A stretch of DNA of 64,000 nucleotides. It comes from Pandoraea fibrosis (GTDB lineage: Bacteria; Pseudomonadota; Gammaproteobacteria; Burkholderiales; Burkholderiaceae). Below the pieces are notes generated by a model, which saw only the letters and a program-made list of their open reading frames with translations, made no database searches and had not been told where the DNA came from. The DNA is taken from the NCBI RefSeq assembly GCF_000807775.2, contig NZ_CP047385.1, forward strand, positions 5,022,001 to 5,086,000, in the 5' to 3' direction. A program made the position numbers and the translations under genes. Of this stretch, positions 8,643 through 17,119 are shown piece by piece (the stretch's first letter is position 1; every line of letters begins with the position of its first letter).

Positions 8643-8661
8643 CATCATTTGATGCTATAAT
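8643..8661 (+). promoter_or_regulatory. vapB: vapBC promoter: extended -10 with overlapping inverted repeat
   Basis: TGCTATAAT (8653-8661) is a perfect extended -10 box about 30 bp before the vapB start. CATCA-TT-TGATG (8643-8654) overlaps it. VapB antitoxins of this type usually repress their own operon by binding a palindrome at the promoter, so this repeat is the best operator candidate. No good -35 box is visible. Confidence 0.6.
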
Positions 8662-8690
8662 CGTGCCACCCACATCAATGGAGCTGGCAT

Positions 8691-8888
8691 ATGCGCACTA
8701 CTTTGGCACTGGACGACGAGCTTCTCGCGAAAGCGCAGGCATTCACGGGCTTGCAGGAGAAGTCAGCATTGATCCGTGAAGCTCTCAAGGCTTTGATCGA
8801 GCGCGAAAGCGCCCGCCGTTTGGCTCGTCTGGGCGGAACAGAGGCAGATCTCTCCGACATCCCGCGCCGCCAAACGGAGCCCGCATGA
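8691..8888 (+). CDS. vapB: VapB-type antitoxin
   Basis: A 65-residue protein with the ribbon-helix-helix pattern of type II VapB antitoxins: the strand MRTTLALDDELLAKA, then a helix-turn-helix rich in E and R. The C-terminal tail would bind and block the VapC active site. GGAG stands seven bases before the ATG. Its stop overlaps the vapC start by four bases (ATGA), typical of translationally coupled toxin-antitoxin pairs. It should also repress its own promoter. Confidence 0.88.
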   Translation: MRTTLALDDELLAKAQAFTGLQEKSALIREALKALIERESARRLARLGGTEADLSDIPRRQTEPA

Positions 8889-9256
8889 TTCTGGTCGACA
8901 CCTCGGTTTGGATTGACCATCTAAGGGCCGGTGACGCCACACTTGTCCAGTTGCTGGAGACTGGGCGAGTGTTGGCTCATCCCTACGTGATTGGCGAACT
9001 TGCGCTCGGTAGCCTGAAGAATCGAGATGTCGTCATTTCAACGCTACGCGATCTTCCACGCGTTGCCGTTGCAACGGATGACGAGGTCTTGCGTTTCATT
9101 GGGGAGCAAACGCTTTTCGGGTTGGGCATCGGCTACGTTGATGCCCATCTACTTGCGGCAACACGCCTCACGCCGGGGGCCGCCATTTGGACACGAGATA
9201 AGCGTCTAGCCGCGACGGCCGAGCGACTATCTCTCGCTGCAAAGATTCTTCACTAA
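8885..9256 (+). CDS. vapC: VapC PIN-domain ribonuclease toxin
   Basis: A 123-residue PIN-domain protein. The four acidic residues of the Mg2+-dependent RNase site are in place: D5 (VDTSVWIDH), E38 (GELALG), D86 (YVDAHLLA) and D105 (TRDKRL). Full length for the family, so probably active. VapC toxins cut specific tRNAs or rRNA; the target here cannot be told from sequence. It is coupled to vapB and is the last intact gene of the tRNA-Leu island, where it may help keep the element in the chromosome. Confidence 0.92.
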   Translation: MILVDTSVWIDHLRAGDATLVQLLETGRVLAHPYVIGELALGSLKNRDVVISTLRDLPRVAVATDDEVLRFIGEQTLFGLGIGYVDAHLLAATRLTPGAAIWTRDKRLAATAERLSLAAKILH

Positions 9257-9264
9257 GAGAAACC

Positions 9265-9290
9265 GGTGTTCGTTGAAACTCACGAACACC
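9265..9290 (+). terminator. Hairpin downstream of vapC
   Basis: A perfect 9-bp stem (GGTGTTCGT/ACGAACACC, 8-nt loop) begins eight bases after the vapC stop. There is no T-tract, so it may stabilise the transcript rather than terminate it. Confidence 0.45.
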
Positions 9291-9417
9291 AGCCCTCACA
9301 CGCTCCGCAACGCACGCTACCACCTCGGTAATCATGCAATTTTCCACGATTGCCGTTTTTGCTTTGCGGAGCGCGGCCGAACCCTAAGTATTTGATTTCA
9401 TCGTCTACAACCGCCCC

Positions 9418-9471
9418 CTCAAAATCCCCCGCCGCAAGGCGTGCCGGTTCGATTCCGGCCCTGGGCACCAC
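9418..9471 (+). repeat. attR: right copy of 54-bp tRNA-Leu repeat
   Basis: Identical to 6592-6645. It is only the 3' part of the tRNA (no acceptor 5' strand, D arm or 5' half of the anticodon stem), so it cannot make a tRNA and marks the right boundary of the island. Confidence 0.93.
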
Positions 9472-9619
9472 AAGACCTATATCCCGTAAGACTTTCCCTG
9501 TTGTTTGGCGTAATTTCGGCTGAGGCGAAGGAAGGCCCATACCGATTCTTCTATCTTGTTGCGTACAGTCCGTTACCGGGAAACGGTCCGCGAACGACCA
9601 GACACACGTCAGCGAACGA

Positions 9620-10702
9620 TCACTCCCCCGCGCCAAGAAACGCGACGACCTCCTGAGCTGTGGCTCGGGCACTGCGCATGACGCCAATCAGCGTCGCCGA
9701 GGCATATCCCGTCCACTCTCCATAGCCGACGAGCCACAACCGGGGCTCCTCGATGGCGCGTGTCCCGGACACACGAATCCGTCCATCGTCATCCGCAATC
9801 GGCAACGCCTGCAAATGCGCCAGCGCCGGACGAAACCCCGTACACCAGATGACGAGATCGACCTGCGTATGCGTGCCGTCCGGCCACACCACGCCGTCCT
9901 CGACGAATCGCTCGAACGCCCGCACCGCGTGCAAATCGCCCCGGTCTCGCGCTGCGAGCACAGAGGGCACCATCACTATGCGTCCCAGCCCGTTATCCGG
10001 ATAAGGATCAGGCAAGCCTCGCTGGACCGCTTGCCAACGTGCCGTGGCTCGCTCGAAAAGTACGCGACCGTCCACATCGTCCGGCAGGAAGGACGGCGGC
10101 GTGAGCGTGACCCATGTGGCCTCGCTCACGCGTGAAACCTCTGCGTAAATCTGCGCCCCCGAATTGCCGCCCCCCACCACCAACACGCGCAGCCCATGCA
10201 GATCGTTCGCGCCGCGGTAGTCCGCCGAATGCATCTGACGGCCACGAAACGAGGCCTGTCCCGCATAGGTCGGCACATACGGCGAACGCCACGATCCCGT
10301 GGCGCTGATCACAGTGCGCGCCAGCCACTCGCCGCTGTCGGTCTGCACACGCAGCCCGTCGCTTTGCGCAAGCACCGTCTTCACCTTCACGGGGCGTTCC
10401 ACCGGCACCCCATAGCGCGCTTCGTATGCCCGCAAATACGCCACCACCTCGTCGCGCGACGGGTAATGCCGCTCGCCACCCGGCATCGGCCATCCCGGCA
10501 GCGAACTCCATTGCGCGGGAGAAAAGAGTTGCAGTGACGGCCATGCACACTGCCACGCCCCACCCGCCGACGTCTGATCGTCCAGCACGGCATACTCCAC
10601 CTGCCAACGACGCAGGAAATACGCCGTGGCCAATGCCGATTGCCCACCGCCGATGATCAACGTGTCAACGCGTCGCGGCGAAGCCGTATCCCGCCGGCTC
10701 AT
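9620..10702 (-). CDS. FAD/NAD(P)-dependent flavin monooxygenase (ArsO-like)
   Basis: A 360-residue two-dinucleotide-domain flavoprotein. The FAD motif GGGQSALAT is near residue 18 and the NAD(P) motif [11 protein letters not shown] near 175, with the late WCTGFRP segment. This arrangement matches the group annotated as ArsO-like monooxygenases and lysine/ornithine-monooxygenase relatives. No arsenic genes lie nearby, so the arsenic link is doubtful. Its start overlaps the stop of the AraC-type gene by four bases, so they form one operon and the regulator probably controls it. Confidence 0.85.
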   Translation of the reverse strand: MSRRDTASPRRVDTLIIGGGQSALATAYFLRRWQVEYAVLDDQTSAGGAWQCAWPSLQLFSPAQWSSLPGWPMPGGERHYPSRDEVVAYLRAYEARYGVPVERPVKVKTVLAQSDGLRVQTDSGEWLARTVISATGSWRSPYVPTYAGQASFRGRQMHSADYRGANDLHGLRVLVVGGGNSGAQIYAEVSRVSEATWVTLTPPSFLPDDVDGRVLFERATARWQAVQRGLPDPYPDNGLGRIVMVPSVLAARDRGDLHAVRAFERFVEDGVVWPDGTHTQVDLVIWCTGFRPALAHLQALPIADDDGRIRVSGTRAIEEPRLWLVGYGEWTGYASATLIGVMRSARATAQEVVAFLGAGE

Positions 10703-11595
10703 GACCTCCCCTCCTCGTCTTCCCCATGCAGATTCGCGAGCGGCCCGACCTGCCGGAAATAGCGTCCCGGCGACTCGCCGAACGCGCGACGGAACATCGC
10801 GATGAAATTGCTCGGCGTGGAGTACCCAAGCGTATCGGCAATGGTGCCGACAGGCTCGCCGTTGGCCAGCCGCTCAAGCGCGCTCACCAGTCGTGCTTGC
10901 TGCCGCCACTGCGTGAACCCCATCCCGGTTTCTGCGACGAAGAGCCGTCGGGCGGTACGCGACGATACCCCCGCGCGTTGCGCCAGTGTTTCCAGCGACG
11001 CATGTCCGCCCAGATCGTCGAGCACCGCGCGGGCCACGCGCAACACTCGAGCATCGACGGGCATCGGCAGACCGAGCGGTTCTGCCGGCGCGCGTTGAAT
11101 CTCGTCCACCAGCACTTGCGCAAGTCGCATCTCGTCGTCGGTGAGCACGTCGCGCGACGCCCACGACACGGCCCGCTTGACGAGCGCCGCCAGCAACTCC
11201 GAAACGCCCACCACGCACGGCGCCGACGGGAGCCCGGTCGCCGCATACGGTGCGACGAGCACGATCCATCCGCTAACCACACCGGTGAACGCCACGCGGT
11301 GCGTCACGCCTGACGGAATCCACCCTGCGCGGTACGGAGGCAGCACCCACGCGCCAAACGGCGTATGGACATGCACCAATCCCGAGTGGATGCAAAACAA
11401 CTGGCCGCGCACATGCGCATGCCAGTTCAACTCGCGCGTGCCGACCCGGAAAAGGCTGCGCTCTCGATCGCGCCCGCCGAATGCCCATATCGGTGGCCCG
11501 TCGGGCCGGTCGTTCGGCTGATATTGGGCGAACGGCGAGTCGGAGAGCGATACCAGGCCGGTATCGGGCGCGGCATCCGGCGTATCAAGGCTCAT
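10699..11595 (-). CDS. AraC-family transcriptional regulator
   Basis: A 298-residue regulator: an N-terminal cupin-like sensor ([15 protein letters not shown], about residues 55-75) and two C-terminal helix-turn-helices, the first at [18 protein letters not shown] and the second at [19 protein letters not shown]. The sensor's histidine pattern is that of AraC regulators with a cupin fold binding small ligands. I use the ATG at 11595 (MSLDTPD), the likelier start; a longer frame begins at 11628. It is translationally coupled to the flavin monooxygenase and divergent from the FAD monooxygenase at 11713, so it could control both. Confidence 0.9.
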   Translation of the reverse strand: MSLDTPDAAPDTGLVSLSDSPFAQYQPNDRPDGPPIWAFGGRDRERSLFRVGTRELNWHAHVRGQLFCIHSGLVHVHTPFGAWVLPPYRAGWIPSGVTHRVAFTGVVSGWIVLVAPYAATGLPSAPCVVGVSELLAALVKRAVSWASRDVLTDDEMRLAQVLVDEIQRAPAEPLGLPMPVDARVLRVARAVLDDLGGHASLETLAQRAGVSSRTARRLFVAETGMGFTQWRQQARLVSALERLANGEPVGTIADTLGYSTPSNFIAMFRRAFGESPGRYFRQVGPLANLHGEDEEGRS

Positions 11596-11712
11596 CGTTT
11601 TGTCCGATCTGCATTGTTTTATGACCAAACGATGTTATCAGGTCAGCAATCAACCCGCAGACAATGAGCGAAGTGCCACTGCCGGCCGCCTCCGGGCGGC
11701 TCATTCAACATC

Positions 11713-13041
11713 ATGTCTGCCTTGCATGTCACCATCATCGGCGCGGGTCTGGGCGGCCTGTGCCTTGCCCAAGGGCTGCGTCGCGCGGGAATTTCGTTCG
11801 ACGTCTACGAACGCGACGACGCCCCCGCCGCCCGGTTTCAGGGCTATCGCCTGCGCATCGACGCCGACGGCCTCGACGCCCTCACCCAGTGCCTGCCCGG
11901 CGCCCAGGTCGAGCGGATACGCGAGCGCGCCGCCGTGACGCGCACCGGCGGGCGCTTCGTGACCCCGCAGCTCCACGACGCCGATGTCGTCCTGCCGCCA
12001 AGCTGGCACAACGCACACACGGATAACGAAATTGTCGTGCAGCGCCGCTGCGCACCGCGCTCCACAGCACGCCGAACGTCACCCGAGAGCATTCCCGGCG
12101 ACCTCAGCCTGCACCGTCAGACGCTTCGCGAGATTCTGCTCGACGGCATTCTCGATCGCGTGCACTTCGGCAAATCCTTCTCGCGCACGACAACGACGGA
12201 TGACGGCCGTCGCATCGCTCACTTCGACGACGGAACGTGCAGTGCGCCGGGACTCGTCGTGGCCGCCGACGGCAGTCACTCCCGCGTGCGCGAATACGTG
12301 CTGCCGGGCATGGCGCCTCGAGACACCGGCAATGTCTGCTGCTATGGCCTCACACCGCTGTCTACCGCGCTGCTCGTGCTCATGGACGCTCACGGCGAAG
12401 CCACGGTAATGGAAGGCAGCACCGTGGTGTTCGCCAACGGCTTCGCCGTCGTGATCGAAGCCATGCTGTTTCGCCGGCAGCCCGGCGGCAGCGCCCCGTC
12501 AACCCCCATCGCCGCGGACCGCATGCCGCTCTCCTCGGTCTCCGACTACCTTTACTGGGCATTCATCGGTCCGTCGAAAACGCTATTGGGCTCCCCTTGC
12601 GCGAACGCCGAATCCTCGGGCCCGGCACCCCTTGCCCGCATCGAGACGCTCACCGAAACCTGGCATCCCCACCTGCGCTCACTGTTCGCGCACGCGGTTC
12701 CTGACACCATCCGGACAATGCCGGTGCGCAGCACGACCAGCCCGCTGCCGTGGCAGGTCGACGGGGTCACCGGTCTGGGAGACGCCGTCCACACGATGAG
12801 CCCCGCAGGCGGACTCGGCGCCAACACGGCCTTGCGAGACGCCGCACAACTGACCGAGCATCTGCAAGCCGTGGCGAAGGGCCATCACACATTGCCCCAG
12901 GCCATCGCCGCTTACGAACGCGATATGTGCGAACGGGCTCGCGAGGCAGTGCGCCTCGCCGACGCAGGCGCCGCACTGCTCAACGCCCGTCGCCACCCAC
13001 CGCAGGCCGCCGCAACACCTGCCGCCGACACCATCCAATGA
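11713..13041 (+). CDS. FAD-dependent aromatic-ring-type monooxygenase
   Basis: A 442-residue class A flavoprotein monooxygenase. It has the FAD motif GAGLGGLCLAQGL near residue 11, the ADGSHSRVR loop, and the late GLGDAVHTMSPAGGLG motif that contacts FAD. These are the signatures of p-hydroxybenzoate-hydroxylase-like enzymes and related tailoring monooxygenases; the substrate is unknown. It is divergent from the AraC regulator (117 bp between starts) and 60 bp before an NmrA-like gene, so the two are probably one transcript. Confidence 0.86.
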   Translation: MSALHVTIIGAGLGGLCLAQGLRRAGISFDVYERDDAPAARFQGYRLRIDADGLDALTQCLPGAQVERIRERAAVTRTGGRFVTPQLHDADVVLPPSWHNAHTDNEIVVQRRCAPRSTARRTSPESIPGDLSLHRQTLREILLDGILDRVHFGKSFSRTTTTDDGRRIAHFDDGTCSAPGLVVAADGSHSRVREYVLPGMAPRDTGNVCCYGLTPLSTALLVLMDAHGEATVMEGSTVVFANGFAVVIEAMLFRRQPGGSAPSTPIAADRMPLSSVSDYLYWAFIGPSKTLLGSPCANAESSGPAPLARIETLTETWHPHLRSLFAHAVPDTIRTMPVRSTTSPLPWQVDGVTGLGDAVHTMSPAGGLGANTALRDAAQLTEHLQAVAKGHHTLPQAIAAYERDMCERAREAVRLADAGAALLNARRHPPQAAATPAADTIQ

Positions 13042-13101
13042 TGAGCCGACGTCGCTCTCGTGTTACTTTTACGGCAACGTTACTGCGCGCAAGGAGTGAC
13101 C

Positions 13102-13965
13102 ATGTACACCGTAATGGGCATCACGGGACGAGTTGGCGGCGTCATCGGGCACGACCTGCTCACTGCAGGTCTGCCCCTGCGGGCGGTCGTTCAGGACCCG
13201 GTCAAATCCAGCCGATGGGCAACGCTCGGCGGTGAAATCGCCGTCGCCGAAAATGGCGATGTCGGCGCGCTCACGAACGCCTTTCGCAATAGCGAAGCGG
13301 TGTTCGTGATGCTTCCGCCCAACGCCGACCCCGAACCGGACTTCTCGCATGCGCGGCATCTGATCGACGCCATTCGGCAAGCACTCGCCGCCACACGTCC
13401 GAAGCGGGTGGTGTGCCTTTCCAGCATCGGCGCCGATTGCGAATCTCCCAGCCTGCTTACTGCGCTGCACATGTTCGAGACGGCGATGGTGTCACTCTCG
13501 TTGCCGGTGACATTCCTGCGCCCTGCGTGGTTGATGGAGAACTTCGCGTGGGACATTGCCCCCGCACGCGAGCGCGGCGAACTGCCGAGCTATCTGCAAC
13601 CGGTGGACCGGGCGATTCCGATGGTCTCGACGAGCGACGTCGGTCACTTTGCCGCGCGCGCCATGCAGACGGACTTCACCGACGAACGCATCTGGGAAAT
13701 CGAAGGCCCGGATCGCTACTCGCCCGACGACATTGCGGCGGCACTCGCGCGTGCGCTGGTACGCGATGTCCGTGCCGAGGCCGTGCCGCGCGCTGGCTGG
13801 GATCCGCTGTTCCGGGCGCAGGGCATGCGCAATCCGTTGCCCCGCATTCAGATGCTCGATGGCTTCAACAATGATGGATTCCGGTTCCGCGATGGGGGCC
13901 AACATACGCTGCGCGGCGACGTCACCCTCGTGGAGGCGATTGCCGCGTTAGTGCGCGAAAGCTGA
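13102..13965 (+). CDS. NmrA-like NAD(P)-binding protein
   Basis: A 287-residue atypical short-chain dehydrogenase. The N-terminal nucleotide-binding stretch is VMGITGRVGGVIG, followed by VVCLSSIGAD and LRPAWLMENF, hallmarks of the NmrA/SDR-a5 group (redox sensors, quinone-type oxidoreductases). AAGGAG lies five bases before the ATG at 13102; an earlier in-frame ATG at 13060 has no such site. It follows the FAD monooxygenase in the same direction and may act on its product or sense NADPH status. Confidence 0.85.
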   Translation: MYTVMGITGRVGGVIGHDLLTAGLPLRAVVQDPVKSSRWATLGGEIAVAENGDVGALTNAFRNSEAVFVMLPPNADPEPDFSHARHLIDAIRQALAATRPKRVVCLSSIGADCESPSLLTALHMFETAMVSLSLPVTFLRPAWLMENFAWDIAPARERGELPSYLQPVDRAIPMVSTSDVGHFAARAMQTDFTDERIWEIEGPDRYSPDDIAAALARALVRDVRAEAVPRAGWDPLFRAQGMRNPLPRIQMLDGFNNDGFRFRDGGQHTLRGDVTLVEAIAALVRES

Positions 13966-14009
13966 CGCGCCCCGCTGACGTCGCGTCCCAAGACTCCCGC
14001 TTCCGCCCA

Positions 14010-14894
14010 TTACGGGCGAGCGTCGCAAACCGGCGTTTGCGCGAGCAGGTCTCGCCAACGTTGTGCCCAGTCGCCATCGTGGGTCATGCCGTTCACAACG
14101 CGTGTCTTCACGCACGCCCCGCCCGCGGCCGATGCGAAGCGGCGTGCTACCTCTGGCGGCACGACCGTATCCTGTGCGCCGCTGAAATGCACTTGCGCAA
14201 TGCCGGCCACCTGTCTTGCCACATCGATGGGATTACGCGACGCGGGCATTGGCGAGACCCGATGCACCTGATTGACGTACTCAACGTCGAGATTGCCTGC
14301 CACGGTACGCAGGGTAACGACATCATGCCGACGAGCCGCCACCAGCACCGCAATGGCACCGCCGCCTGAATAGCCGACAATCTCCACGGCCTGCCCCGGC
14401 ACCCGCTTTGCCAACTGTCCGACGGCGGCGTCCATCGCATCGACGACTTCGGGCGCGAAACGCTTGCCCGTCCAGTAAGCGACCTGACAGCGGGGGTTGT
14501 CCTGCATCGGGGTGAACTGGCAGGGTCGCGCCAGATAGGCGACATTCGCCGACGGATCCACGGCGGCAAGCGCCAGCCCGGTCGCGGCAACCGGCGTCGG
14601 ATCGAGCGATGGCTCCGTGCGCGAGATCCACGCGAGACCATCGCCTTCGATGTAGATGCGCAGCGGTGCATCGGGTCGGGTGATCCGCGAGAACGTGGTC
14701 AAGCGGAAGTCGCCCGCCGCCAGCACTTCGCGTCGCAGTCCGGCAGGTTGGGCGAGCGCATCGGCGTGCGCGTTGCGATCCAGGCTCGCGCAGCCGGACA
14801 TCACCGAGACGACGCCCAGCAGGCTCACGCCCAGCCACCCGAGACCACGTCGATCAAACCACGCCTTGCGCCACGAATCAAGCCGTGCCATCAC
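14010..14894 (-). CDS. Alpha/beta-hydrolase lipoprotein
   Basis: A 294-residue protein. The N-terminal hydrophobic stretch ends in a lipobox (MSGCASL), so it is probably lipid-anchored, in the outer or inner membrane facing the periplasm. The hydrolase nucleophile elbow is GYSGGG near residue 170; the acid is probably in SGAQDTVVPP and the histidine in GMTHDGDW. It overlaps the end of the TPR-glycosyltransferase gene by 17 bp and is the third gene of the autotransporter operon. Its substrate is unknown; an esterase or deacylase acting in the envelope is reasonable. Confidence 0.82.
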   Translation of the reverse strand: MMARLDSWRKAWFDRRGLGWLGVSLLGVVSVMSGCASLDRNAHADALAQPAGLRREVLAAGDFRLTTFSRITRPDAPLRIYIEGDGLAWISRTEPSLDPTPVAATGLALAAVDPSANVAYLARPCQFTPMQDNPRCQVAYWTGKRFAPEVVDAMDAAVGQLAKRVPGQAVEIVGYSGGGAIAVLVAARRHDVVTLRTVAGNLDVEYVNQVHRVSPMPASRNPIDVARQVAGIAQVHFSGAQDTVVPPEVARRFASAAGGACVKTRVVNGMTHDGDWAQRWRDLLAQTPVCDARP

Positions 14895-17010
14895 GCCGTT
14901 GCGCCACGAATTGCTTCAACGCTTGCGCCATGCGCTCGACGACCGGCGCCCATTGTGCGCGGGCCTGTTGACGGAACAAACGCATGCCGGGGTACCACGG
15001 CGTGTCGTCCCGGTCGAGCAACCAGCGCCAGTCGGGCACGAACGGCAGCAGCACCCACGCCGGACGTCCCATGCCCCCCGCCAGATGCACTGGCGAAGAG
15101 TCGACGGAAATCAGCAAATCGGTCAGATGCAAAATGGCTGCCGTGTCTTCGAAATCGCGAATCTCGTCGCTCAACGACACCATCGACATGCCCTCGGGTG
15201 GCGTATTCGCCTGCGATGCCGCGGGCCCCTTCTGAATCGACAGGAACGTTGCGCCGCTCGCGCCCAGCGGCCCAAGCTGGTCAAGGTGCATCGACCGGTT
15301 GCCGTCGTTCACATGTTCTGGCCTGCCGGCCCATACCAGCGCGACCCAGGGTTTGGGCAATGCCGCGAGACGCGCTTGCCAATGCGCGACGCGGGCGGGG
15401 TCGGCGCTGAGGTATGGCATCGGCCCCGGCAGGTCGCCGAGCTTGAGTCCCATCGCCATGGGCAGACTCATCAGCTCGCAGTGCTGATCGAATGTGACCG
15501 GCAGCGTGCCACGCGCAACGATATCGTCATCGCCCCACATGCGCTTCGCAATGGAAAACGTTTCCTGATTCACCTCGAAGATCACACGCGCCTGACTACG
15601 CTCTCTAGCCCAACGAGCCATGCGCATGAACTGGAACGTATCGCCGTATCCCTGCTCGTCATGAATCAAGAGCGTCTGGCCGGGAATGGGCCGACCGTCC
15701 CATCGCGGACGTTGCACCTTGCGCTCGATGGATTGGGTGTGCTCAAGACTGTAGCGATAGCGATACTCGCGCCACCCGCGCTCGAAGTCGCCGAGCAAGA
15801 GCAACGCTTCGGCAAGATCGAAGCGATTCGACAAATCGCCCGGCACCTGACGGGCGAGCATATCCAGCAGGTCCCTGCCTTCCTGTGCCTTTCCCTGAGC
15901 ACGCACAACGTGTGCCAGCAGTCGCCACAAGGCCATGGGCGCCACGCCGGTTGCCACGACTTCGCGAAGCATCGCTTCCGCGCCCGCGTAGTCGTGTGCG
16001 TGTGCACGTGCCACGATGGCTTTGTGAATAGCGGCAAGATCCGGCGACACGGGAACGTCGTTTCGCTGAATCGGCGCGATGGCGACGGGCGCCGTACCCG
16101 TCGCCTCCCGCGCGGCAATATCCGCCTCGACATCCGCTAGCGCCGCCTGCGCATCGGCGCTCTCCGGCAGCAGGACCAACGCTTCACGGGCATTCGTCAG
16201 TGCTTCGTCCAGCCGCCCGACGAGCCGCAGAATCCGCGCACGCGTCACGAGGGTCGACGGGTGCTTCGGCGCGAACGCCGACATGACCTCGACGATCTGC
16301 AATGCCTCCGCCACCTTGCCGCGCGCGAGGTGGATGTCGGCGAGATTCCGGTAGGCATCAACAAACTGCGGGGCCAGCTCGATGGCTCGACACGCGAGCG
16401 TCTCCGCCTCGGCAAAGCGCTGTTGCGCGCTCAGTAGCGACGCCAGATTGCTATGCGTATCGGCGCGCTCCGGATCTCGCTCAAGGGCGGCGCGATAGTG
16501 TCTCTCGGCAGCCTCCAGACGTCCAAGCAGACGCGCCGTGTTACCCAGATTGTTCTGCGCATCGGCCGAGGCCGGCAGCAATTCGCTCACCCGGGTCAGA
16601 CATGACAGGCTCTCGTCAAGCTGCCCTGTCTCCTGCAACACAATGCCCAGATTGTTCCATCCCGCAGCAAACGCCGGATCGATGGCGACGGCCCGTCGCG
16701 CCGCTGTCAGCGCCTCGTCGAGACGTCCCGCCTGCCGGCACATTTCGGCAAGATCGGACCAAGCGGACGCGGGAGCATTCGGTGCGCGGCACGTCACCCG
16801 AAGATGATCGATGGCCATGTCCCGCTTGCCGTAGGCATGCGCCATCAAGCCCAACAGATAGTGCGCATCGGGATGTTCGGGCGACACGTCGAGCACGCGC
16901 CGGCACAGCAGTTCCGCCTGTGGCGCTTGCCCTGCCTGCCAATGCGAATGCGCCAGCGCAATGGCTTGCGTGAAAGTCAGCGTGCCGGGGGGCGTCGAAG
17001 GGGAAGACAT
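14878..17010 (-). CDS. TPR-repeat glycosyltransferase-like protein
   Basis: A 710-residue cytoplasmic protein. About residues 10-270 hold seven or more tetratricopeptide repeats (for example AAGWNNLGIVLQETGQLDES); residues about 430-700 resemble the heptosyltransferase/GT41-like GT-B fold, with the late SVDSSPVHLAGGMGRPAWV motif where GT9-type enzymes bind the nucleotide sugar. TPR-GT proteins of this layout glycosylate other proteins in several bacteria. It starts 109 bp after the stop of a 1493-residue autotransporter on the same strand, so that protein's Ser/Thr/Asn-rich passenger is the obvious substrate candidate. The modification itself is inference. Confidence 0.83.
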   Translation of the reverse strand: MSSPSTPPGTLTFTQAIALAHSHWQAGQAPQAELLCRRVLDVSPEHPDAHYLLGLMAHAYGKRDMAIDHLRVTCRAPNAPASAWSDLAEMCRQAGRLDEALTAARRAVAIDPAFAAGWNNLGIVLQETGQLDESLSCLTRVSELLPASADAQNNLGNTARLLGRLEAAERHYRAALERDPERADTHSNLASLLSAQQRFAEAETLACRAIELAPQFVDAYRNLADIHLARGKVAEALQIVEVMSAFAPKHPSTLVTRARILRLVGRLDEALTNAREALVLLPESADAQAALADVEADIAAREATGTAPVAIAPIQRNDVPVSPDLAAIHKAIVARAHAHDYAGAEAMLREVVATGVAPMALWRLLAHVVRAQGKAQEGRDLLDMLARQVPGDLSNRFDLAEALLLLGDFERGWREYRYRYSLEHTQSIERKVQRPRWDGRPIPGQTLLIHDEQGYGDTFQFMRMARWARERSQARVIFEVNQETFSIAKRMWGDDDIVARGTLPVTFDQHCELMSLPMAMGLKLGDLPGPMPYLSADPARVAHWQARLAALPKPWVALVWAGRPEHVNDGNRSMHLDQLGPLGASGATFLSIQKGPAASQANTPPEGMSMVSLSDEIRDFEDTAAILHLTDLLISVDSSPVHLAGGMGRPAWVLLPFVPDWRWLLDRDDTPWYPGMRLFRQQARAQWAPVVERMAQALKQFVAQRRDGTA

Positions 17011-17119
17011 CGGAAGGGAATGGGGCGGTGGGAAAGTTCGTGACTGCGCGATACTTTCACGGCGGATGCAGCCATGTCAATGACTGCGTCCGCCGGCATT
17101 GTCCGAGCGCGTCGGACGA

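Larger units (their letters stand above)
6592..9471. mobile_element. Mini genomic island integrated in tRNA-Leu(CAA)
   Basis: About 2.9 kb bounded by the two 54-bp tRNA repeats. Cargo is a decayed integrase tail next to attL, a PLD-like protein, a small unknown protein and vapBC. Several stretches inside (7030-7740, 8390-8690) are visibly richer in A+T than the flanking genes, which supports transfer. No intact integrase remains, so the element is probably immobile unless helped in trans. The flanking genes outside are ordinary chromosomal genes. Confidence 0.88.

Noticed and set aside
9280-9687. A minus-strand open frame with AGIEPAR and so on
   Set aside because: It is the antisense reading of the tRNA-Leu 3' repeat, a well-known false protein in databases.
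9620-10702. Arsenic resistance role for the ArsO-like protein
   Set aside because: No arsR, arsB, arsC or arsH gene nearby; the regulator is AraC type.
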